From positions 541,791 to 605,790 of the forward strand of contig JAGFNK010000001.1 in assembly GCA_025769875.1 (NCBI GenBank): DNA of 64,000 bases. The letters run 5' to 3'. Positions within the stretch are counted from its first letter, which is position 1. Each line of letters opens with the position of its first letter. Of this stretch, positions 56,776-64,000 are shown piece after piece. The stretch is from Russula earlei (lineage: Eukaryota; Basidiomycota; Agaricomycetes; Russulales; Russulaceae). The notes under the pieces were generated by a model. It saw only the letters and a program-made list of their open reading frames with translations, had not been told where the DNA came from and did no database searches. A program made the translations under genes and the position numbers.

Positions 56776-58027
56776 TAATAACATCACATTGATGGCCTAC
56801 AAGAGCATTCTCAAAATCAAAAGTAGATCCAAATGTAGAAATGGCCAAAATGGGACAACTTGAACCAGCTCAAGCCACAAGTCATGACTTGGCTTAGACC
56901 AGCTCACCCACTCTGGCCAAGCCATTGCTGAGCTGAACCAGACTGAGCCAAGCCATGACAGCACAAGTGACACAACTTTATGGCCTCTTTTTGTGGTGTA
57001 TAGATGTCCAGCATCATTCAGAATTGACCATAATATAATAAACAAAATGATGAAATATCTTTAGGATTTCATATTCAGTTTTGTCACAAATTTTCCTTTG
57101 ACAAAATTGTGAATGTATTCAAAAAATTTCTGCATAAAAAATGTTAACATTATGTTTTCTAAAATGCTAGATTTTGTTGTCATGAATGATTATAACAAAA
57201 CTTTATCTCCCTGACATCTTTATTCCAATGACAAAATGATGAAACAACTTTAGGATTTCATATTCTGTTTTGTGAAAATTTTTTCTTTAACAAAATTGTG
57301 AATGTATTCAAAAATTTTCTTCATTAAAAATGATAACATTATGTTTTCAAATAGTGCTAGATTTTGTTCTCATCAATGATTATAACAAAACTTTATCTCC
57401 CTAACATCTTTATTCAAGTCACAAAACTTTTTCAAAAATTTCAAAAATTTCAAAAATTTTACAATTTTTATTCCACCTTTTTCATAAACCCAAATTTGCA
57501 GTTTTGATTTTTTCACAATTTTGTTTCACCCAAAATTTTAAAATAAGTTATTTTTTTTTAATATAATGCATGTCCTAAAATCTTGTCAATACTATTTACT
57601 TATTTCATCATTTTGTAACAGAAATTTATTGTAACAAAATATAAAATTAATTTTCACAAATTGTTTGCTACATATTTGTATGAAAATAATAAATTTTGTT
57701 TTTCAAAATGTTACAGTTTTGTCATTCAAATAAGTTGATTTCCCAACCAGTGTCATAAACCCAATCCTGCAGTTTTGATTTTTTCACAATATTGTTTCAC
57801 CCAAAATCTTAAAATAAGTTAAAATTTTTTAATATAATGTATGTTCTAAAATCTTGTCAATACTATTTACTTATTTCATCATTTTGTAACAGGAATTTAT
57901 TGTAACAAAATATTAAATTCAATTAATTTTCACAAATTGTTTGCTACAAATTTGTATGAAAATAATAATTTTTGTTTTTCAAAATGTTACAGTTTTGTCA
58001 TTCACATAAGTTGATTTCCCAACCAGT
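56776..58027 (+). repeat. AT-rich region with two tandem duplications
   Basis: Units of about 185 bases at 57030-57225 and 57226-57410 (GGATTTCATATTC, ATAACAAAACTTTATCTCCC). Units of about 275 bases run from 57482 to 58027 (CAGTTTTGATTTTTTCACAA, ending CCCAACCAGTGT). It abuts the truncated pol reading at 58028. No coding motif. Confidence 0.7.
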
Positions 58028-58412
58028 GTGAGTAGAAGGTGATAGGGTGAAGTCCATCTTCATATTCTTGTGATATTACTGATCCTAGTGCAAATCCAGA
58101 AGCGTCAGTGTCAAGCATAAACTGCCTAGTCCAGTCTGGTGTATGGAGCACTGGATAGGAGGTACAAGTATTTTTTAGTGTGAGGAATGCTTGATTTTCT
58201 TTTGCTGTCCATTCCCATTGTCTATTTTTGTTTGTTAGATCATTTAATGGTCTGGCTTTCAGAGAGAAATTTGGGATGAAGTTGTGATAAAAGTTGCAGA
58301 ATCCTAAGAAGCTTTGTACTTCTTTCAGTGTTGTTGGAGTTGGCCATTCAGCAATTCCTTTTACTTTGATTGCATCCATAGTTATCTTTCCTTTGCCAAT
58401 GATCACTCCAAG
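58028..58412 (-). pseudogene. gypsy RT end and RNase H
   Basis: Minus strand reads KYLGVIIGKGKITMD, IAEWPTPTTLKEVQSFLGFC, NFYHNFIPNFS, then the RNase H start FMLDTDASGFALGSVISQ and HPITFYS. It breaks off at the AT-rich repeat. It is the continuation of the RT segment beyond the insertions. Confidence 0.85.
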
Positions 58413-58417
58413 GTATT

Positions 58418-58712
58418 TGTTGTGAAATGCAACCACAGATAGAGGGACCTCAGAGGAGGTGCTTAGTCATTGCCACCCTCTTGGGTCCAACTTGTGGGTT
58501 CAACACTATGTGACCCAACCTGGGGACCTCAGAGGAGGGGGTTGATATGTGCTCACATGATTCCCTATATTCTGGTGCAATTAAGAAAATGGCCAGACTG
58601 GGGATTGAACCCAGGACCTCCTGGATATATACCAGGTGCTCTAACCACTGAGCTACCTAGCCTTGGGTACAGTAAGGTGGATTAATCTATATGACAGATT
58701 GTATATCCAACA
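58418..58712 (-). repeat. 295-bp LTR-like element containing a tRNA cloverleaf
   Basis: The ends are TGTTG and CAACA and the flanks carry the duplication GTATT (58413-58417 and 58713-58717), so this is a solo LTR or a TRIM-type element. On the minus strand a 72-base tRNA-like fold occupies 58591-58662. The word GGGACCTCAGAGGAGG occurs twice (about 58444 and 58524). Confidence 0.75.
58591..58662 (-). tRNA. tRNA-like cloverleaf inside an LTR-like element
   Basis: On the minus strand the arms are GGCTAGG/TCTGGCC (two wobble pairs), GCTC/GAGC, CCTGG/CCAGG around loop TATATAT, and CTGGG/CCCAG around TTCAATC, 72 bases in total. Box A TAGCTCAGTGGTTAGAGC and box B GGTTCAATCCC are intact. The loop has A in place of the invariant U33 and would give anticodon TAT. 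TTTT follows three bases downstream. A host tRNA role is unlikely; a Pol III promoter role for the element is possible. Confidence 0.55.
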
Positions 58713-58761
58713 GTATTCAACCTTTTTCTTGTGGAACTGGCATTTTTCTGGTTTAAGATAC

Positions 58762-59723
58762 TGTCATGAACCATTTCCCAGAGAGGGTCCTTGAAGGACC
58801 CTTCCTTAGTAGAGGAAATTCAGCCTCTATGGTGCCACCCTGTTTGCATGGACAAAAGGGGTGAGTAGAGGTGTTCACAATACTGCGCATGCATTGTTGT
58901 GTGAGCAATTCTCAGCACAATCAACATACAGCAAGCCCCATTTAGTGGCAACCCTTTTAGCAATAAAGGACAGTATTATAGCCTCTCTAAGGACCCTTTA
59001 GGAGGACTCTAAGTGCTCTACAAAAGGCACTAACATGATACTGAAGACCCTACAATGCATTATTAGACTAACTCTAATAACCATAGAACAAACTATAAAG
59101 CAATACTAAGGACCTTAATAGAAGTATTAGGGTCAACTCTAAGGACCCTAATAGAACTATATAAGGGACCTTATAAGCAACTCTATTCTCGGAACCAAAC
59201 TACAAGTCCTCAAATGACTGGCCCTAAACTAACTAACAGTAAATGAATCAGGTGCTTTGCACATGTACCAATGCAGTGAACACATGGACAATAAAGGCTC
59301 TTACTCATCAATAGAGGCCTTCTTACTCAGCAGCTTACTGAGCATGACTGAGCATGCTCAGTAAGCATACTCCAACCTCTTACTCATCCGTCAATTGTGC
59401 TTGATAACAAGGTTATGATTTGTTCCCTATTAGGCAGTTCTCTTGTAGTATATAAGCGCTCAATAAAGTAGTGGACAGTCTCCAGACTGTCCATTTGTTT
59501 ATGGCACTCTCTACCCCTGGGATACTCCTTTAAGGACCGTCCCCTTGTGATCATTCTGGCCTCTTCCCTACGTAATTGCTCAACACTTCCAGTACCATAC
59601 CTCTTTGGTACTTGGTATGCTCTGGACCTTACTCCTTGCCCATGCTGTCTTGGGCATCTATCAACTTGTCTTTGAACTTATCCCTTGCTCTTGAACTGGA
59701 TGGTTCAACAGTGAGTTGTGACA
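58762..59723 (+). repeat. Solo LTR, family L1, inside gypsy pol
   Basis: TGTCATGAACC to GAGTTGTGACA, 962 bases, with duplication GATAC at 58757-58761 and 59724-59728. The hairpin arms lie at 59334-59346 and 59353-59365 and the TATA-like GTATATAAG near 59448. Confidence 0.9.
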
Positions 59724-59728
59724 GATAC

Positions 59729-59817
59729 AGGTCATGTTGTTTGAGTTTGGACAGAGTGTGATTGAGTTTTTGATGTATGTTCTTTGTCATTGTCTTCTGT
59801 GGTGATGATGATATCAT
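59729..59817 (-). pseudogene. gypsy RT segment next to the YMDD site
   Basis: Minus strand reads DDIIITTEDNDKEH and, after a frame change, QKLNHTLSKLKQHDLYL. The Y-M of YMDD comes from the other side of the inserted LTR. Confidence 0.8.
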
Positions 59818-59822
59818 CCATG

Positions 59823-60786
59823 TGTCAAGACTCACTGTTGAACTATCCAGTTCAAGAGCAAGGGGTTAGTTCAAAGACAAGTCAATAGACGTCCAAGATG
59901 GCGTGCACAAGGAGTAAAGTCCAAAGCAGTACCAGATACCAAAGCGGTATGGTTACTGGCAGAGTTGAACAGGTTCACAGGGAGGAGGCCAGAATGGTCA
60001 CAAGGGGATGGTCCTTAAAGGAGTATCCCAGAGGTAGAGAGTGCCATAAACAAGTGGACAGTCCTCAGACTGTCCACTACTTTATTGAGCGCTTATATAC
60101 TACAAGAGAACTGCTAAATAGGGAGCAAGACATAACCTTGTTATCAAGCACAATAGAGTGATGAGTAAGAAGTCGGAGTATGCTTACTGAGCATGCTCAG
60201 TCATGCTCAGTAAGCTGCTGAGTAAGAAGGCTTCTCTTGATGAGTAAGAGCCCTTACTGTTCATGTGTTCACTGTTCTAGTACACATGCGAAGCACCTGA
60301 TTCATTTGTTGTTAGTTAGTTTAGGGCCAGTCATTGGAGGACTTGTAGTTTAGTGCAGGGATTATAGTTGCCTATAAGGCCCCTTATATAGTCCTATTAG
60401 GGTCCTTAGAGTCGACCCTAATACTTCTATTAAGGTCCTTAGTATTGCCATATAGTTTGTTCTATAGTTATTAGAGTCAGTCTAATAACATGTTGTAGGG
60501 TCTTTAGTATTGCGTTAGTGCCTATTGTTGAGCAGTTATAGTCATCCTAAAGGGTCCCTAGGGAGGCTATAATACTGTCCTTTATTGCTAAAAGGGTTGC
60601 CATTAAGTGGGGCTTGCTGTATGTCAATTGTGCTGAGAATTGCTTGTGCAACAATGCACATGTGATATTGTGGACACCTCTACTCACCCCTTTTGTCCAT
60701 GTGAACAGGGTGACACCATAGAGGTCAGGTTTCCTCTCATAAGGAAGGGTCCTTCAAGGGCCCTCTCCAGGAAATGGTTCATGATA
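59823..60786 (-). repeat. Solo LTR, family L1, inserted at the RT active-site codons
   Basis: Minus orientation, 964 bases, duplication CCATG at 59818-59822 and 60787-60791. The terminal TGACA is changed to TGATA at 60782-60786. It splits the YMDD codons of the host pol. Confidence 0.9.
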
Positions 60787-60791
60787 CCATG

Positions 60792-61960
60792 TAGATTTTT
60801 AACCATCCTTGGGCAAGTTCTTCTTGGAAGATATTATCCATCATTGTTTGGAAGGTTGCTAGGGAGTTTGTTAGGCTGAAGAACATTACCATAGGTTTGA
60901 ATAGTTTGTCACTTGTTGGCTTTCCATTCATCTCCCTTTTTAATCCTTATGTTGTTGTACCCCCATCTGACATTGCATTTGGTGAATAGTTCTTTTCCCA
61001 CTAGATTGTGTATTAATTCTGGAATTAGGGGTAGTGGGTAGACATTAGGTATGGTCCATTGATTGAGTTTCCTGTAGTCCTGGACCAGTCTAAATTTCCT
61101 GTCTTTCTTTTTGATGAGGAAGAATCCACTGGCATAAGGGGAGTTGGATCTTCTGATTCTGTTGAGTTGTAAGTTTTATTCTAGGAACTTTTGTTGTTCT
61201 TCTTTCTCTTTGGGGGATAGAGGGTAAACCTGGCAGTTGATAGAGGTAGGTACGTCTGGTTTCAGATCAATTGCATGGTCCCATTTTCTTTCTCCAGGGA
61301 ATCTTTCTGATTCTTTTTCCATAAAGACCTCCTTATATTGGTGGTATTGAGATGGGACCAATTCAAACCAGGTTCATTCCTTTTTATCATGTGTGGATTC
61401 CACAAGTTGTTGGGCTACTGTTGTCTTTTGTAAGTTAGTCTGTAGCCATAGTTTGTCTCCATCTTCCCATTCTGGAGTGGCTTAAATCCAGCTTGGTGTT
61501 GTCATTCAAGCTGTCAGAGTTATCCTTCCTGTCATAGTTCCTTTGGACCAATTGATCCTTGGATTTGTTGCTTCCAAAAATGGGTATCCCAAGATCATGG
61601 TGTCTTGTCCAATGTTGGCTATGAGAAACTGGTGTCTACTCTTTTGGCCTAGTAGTCTCAGTTCACATTCCACTTTTGAGGTGATCTTTCCTGCTTGGTT
61701 GAGGGTTCTGTCAACATTCCTGACATTTCTTGGTGGTATTAATTCTTTTACTTCTAACTGAAGTTCTTTGGCTGTTTAGGGAGGTATGAAGCATTCAGTT
61801 GCTCCACTGTCCAATAATGCTTTGTTACCAAGTGGTTTGGGGTCTGGAAGATGCTGGAACACCTGAACTATGGACTGCATCATTTGCATCATGTGTGCAT
61901 CAGATCTTGACCATTTATGTCCCTTGTTATCATGTTTGGAACACATTGATCATATCTTTC
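60792..61960 (-). pseudogene. gypsy protease and N-terminal RT
   Basis: Minus strand: protease LLDSGATECFI near 61825; the linker VPSQYHQYKEVF and WDHAIDLKPDVPTSINCQVY at the start of RT; then SPYASGFFLIKKKDRKFRLV and QDYRKLNQWTIPNVYPLP. Further on, WKANK is followed by a stop. The order and spacing are as in Ty3/gypsy pol. Several stops make it non-functional. Confidence 0.85.
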
Positions 61961-62063
61961 TGAAGATGTACTGAAGAAGCAATGAGTAGCATTGCTTCTG
62001 TCCCAGATGTTCCTGTACTGCTGTGTACATTGTTTCCCTGATTGGGAAAGTACTTATGGCACC

Positions 62064-62896
62064 TGTCATGAACCATTTCCCGGAGAGGGCCCTTGAAGGA
62101 CCCTTATTAGAGGAAACCCAGCCTCTATGGTGCCACCCTGTTCACATGGACAAAAGGGGTGAGTAGAGGTGTCCACAATATCATGCACACATTGTTGTGT
62201 GAGCGATTCTCGGCACAATCAACATACAGCAAGCCCCACTTAGTGGCAACCCTTTTAGCAATAAAGGACAGTATTATAGCCTCTCTAAGGACCCTTTAGG
62301 ATCACTCTAAGTGCTCTACAAAAGGCACTAACATGATACTAAAGGCCCTACAATGCATTATTAGACTAACTCTAATAACCATAGAACAAACTATAAAGCA
62401 ATACTAAGGACCTTAATAGAAGTATTAGGGTCAACTCTAAGGACCCTAATGGAACTATATAAGGGACCTTATAAGCAACTCTATTCTCGGAACCAAACTA
62501 CAAGTCCTCAAATGACCAGCCCTAAACTAACTAACAGTAAATGAATCAGGTGCTTTGCACATGTACTAAGACAGTGAACATGTGGACAGTTAGTCTAATA
62601 ACATGTTCTAAGGCCTATAGTATCTTCTTCAGTCTGTAATAGGGGAACTTTAGGGTCATCTTAGAGGGTCCTTAGAAGGCCTCTAATGTTGTCCTTTAAT
62701 GCTAGAGTGCTAGCAAGTAGGGCTTGCTGTATGTTGATTGTGCCTAGAATCAATCACACAACAATGTGTGCACAATATTGTGAACACCTCTGCTCACCCC
62801 TTTTGGCCATGTGAACAGGGTGCCACCATAGAGACCCCTTTTCCTCTAATATGGAAGGGTCCTTCAAAGGCTCTCTCCAGGAAATGTTTCATGACA
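62064..62896. repeat. Chimeric L1 LTR, two 5' parts head to head
   Basis: From 62064 to about 62588 the sequence follows the LTR in plus orientation. From there to 62896 it is the first 310 bases of the LTR in reverse, ending TTTCATGACA. No target duplication (CACCT-side versus GTAGC-side), so it looks like recombination between inverted copies. Confidence 0.75.
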
Positions 62897-63922
62897 GTAG
62901 CAACACAGAATATGCACAACACATTCAACATGTGTCACAAGTACCAGCCCATCGAGCCAGACAGGCAACCGGACAAGCCTACCCGGACAGGCCTCATGAT
63001 TCCCACACGTTCCTATGACTCATTTGACCTCGCATGTACCACTACTTTCCAGCGTGTTCCAGTCTCGACCGCCTCATTGTTACTTCATGTCTACTATTTG
63101 ATATAGGACAATACCGTCTATATAAACCTGTCAGTAAGAGAGAACAAGCCCTAAGCTTGTTCTCCTGTGAAATATCACTGGATTTTGAACTTCAGGACTT
63201 GTAGGCTTGCAAGACATCAAGCATATTGTCTGAAACCTTTTTCTACTCATAAGTCTTCTCAATGCGAAGACTTATTCGTAGTTCCCCTTCTCCGCGGAAC
63301 ATATTTGCCTTGGCAATATTGTCTCCGAGATCCCTGAAACTTGCGAAGACTTAGTGTCTCGCTCGACTCACTGTGTTCTGTTGAACCGGAACCCGAACGG
63401 ATCAAAGACCTTCATACAAGGTTCAAGATCCGCTCATAGATGTTACATGTTAGACAGAACTTTAGTATATGTGCTTATGGCAATAGGGTTACGCATAGTA
63501 CGCTATCTATCACAAGATGCAGCCTTATGCTGCATCTAGAACGTTTCCACATCACGCGTCACTTAATGCGCGATATAGTGGACACCTGTAGTCACCTCTT
63601 TTGGACTTAGGAACAGCCCTGGGTCATAGAGGTATAAATACCATACATGTAGACGAGTATACACATCGCTCTACACCCCAATATCACTTGAGCATTAGCA
63701 CAACCTCTAAGGTGGGTTGCTTGGCCTGTTAGCTGCGCTCTATGCTGCGCAACAGGTTATGGGCCCTGCAAGCCATGCGCCTTCATCGGCTGCAACGATG
63801 GCGAAGCATCCCTGAAGCCTGCATGCTGCGGCGAGCTAGTCTACCCTATGGGGAGACTATGTCGGCTTGCTTTAATACAATACTCTTACTGACAACCTCT
63901 AAGCCCTCTTCTAACAGCTACA
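62897..63922 (+). other. Probable 5' LTR and leader of a copia element
   Basis: TATAAATA at about 63632 with promoter-like spacing, two perfect hairpins (AAGTCTTC...GAAGACTT near 63252; GATGCAGC...GCTGCATC near 63516) and the gag start that follows suggest an LTR plus leader. The exact LTR limits and primer site were not found. The CG content is higher than in the repeats to its left, so the element is young. Confidence 0.45.
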
Positions 63923-64000
63923 ATGTCGTCATCTCAACCCTCTGCCCCTGTTGTCCCCATCCTTGATGGTGCTAACTATGGTATTTGGTCAAAGGCTATG
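63923..64000 (+). CDS. copia Gag, N-terminal fragment, runs off the window
   Basis: ATG 63923 opens MSSSQPSAPVVPILDGANYG followed by IWSKAM, the usual start of copia Gag (hydrophobic VPIL, then a Y--W motif). The frame is open to the window edge. The rest of the element lies outside. Confidence 0.65.
   Translation, partial: MSSSQPSAPVVPILDGANYGIWSKAM

Larger units (their letters stand above)
58028..62063 (-). mobile_element. Ty3/gypsy pol relic split by three later insertions
   Basis: Read on the minus strand from 61900 to 58028: protease, RT and RNase H in the normal Ty3 order. Removing the LTRs 59823-60786 and 58762-59723 and the small element 58418-58712, each with its 5-base duplication, restores one continuous frame across all three sites. 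No LTR of the host element is seen; its 3' part is cut by the AT-rich repeat. Stops show that it is old. Confidence 0.85.

Overview
The window is nuclear DNA of a filamentous basidiomycete, most likely a mushroom-forming agaricomycete. Genes carry many short (about 50-75 bp) GT-AG introns. The recognisable proteins (CDC20, ALG11, OST4, an SLD3-type replication factor, a recyclin-type F-box protein) are fungal. The repeats are typical of repeat-rich agaricomycete genomes.

Layout. (1) 1-17.2 kb is a repeat block poor in CG dinucleotides. It holds a decayed DDE transposase; a Tc1/mariner-pogo-type element (1659-9829) that took in one solo LTR nested in another and a 3.5 kb hAT-type element carrying a dead MAP-kinase-kinase fragment; a small solo LTR; and a third transposon (11514-17214) that holds a defective Ty1/copia element and a PIF/Harbinger-like MITE. 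Almost every insertion is bounded by a readable target-site duplication, so the order of events can be read directly. (2) 17.3-22.7 kb is a tandem array of five paralogous small genes with short cysteine-rich C-termini, plus one broken gene fragment. (3) 22.9-50.4 kb is the CG-rich gene block: a Pro/Tyr-rich single-pass membrane protein, CDC20, a small unknown gene, ALG11, OST4, a large Ser/Pro-rich protein, an SLD3-like protein, a C2H2 zinc-finger protein and an RCY1-like protein. Two non-coding stretches of 4.5 and 2.8 kb flank the zinc-finger gene. (4) 50501-50585 is an intron-containing tRNA-Pro gene exactly at the edge of the gene block. (5) 50.6-64 kb is again CG-poor repeat DNA: a Helitron helicase remnant, tandem repeats, several solo LTRs of one family, a Ty3/gypsy pol relic split by three insertions, a 295-bp LTR-like element that contains a complete tRNA cloverleaf, and the start of a copia element at the right edge.

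How the parts relate. ALG11 and OST4 act in the same pathway (N-glycan assembly and transfer) and lie tail to tail. CDC20 and the SLD3-like protein are both cell-cycle factors, but nothing suggests co-regulation. The gene block is flanked on both sides by heterochromatin-like repeat DNA; the small-gene array lies against the left edge and the tRNA-Pro gene against the right edge. Three otherwise intact genes (ALG11, the SLD3-like gene, the RCY1-like gene) show isolated frame breaks, which may be assembly indels rather than gene death. No search could be run: family names come from motif recognition, and exon limits from splice signals plus reading frame.
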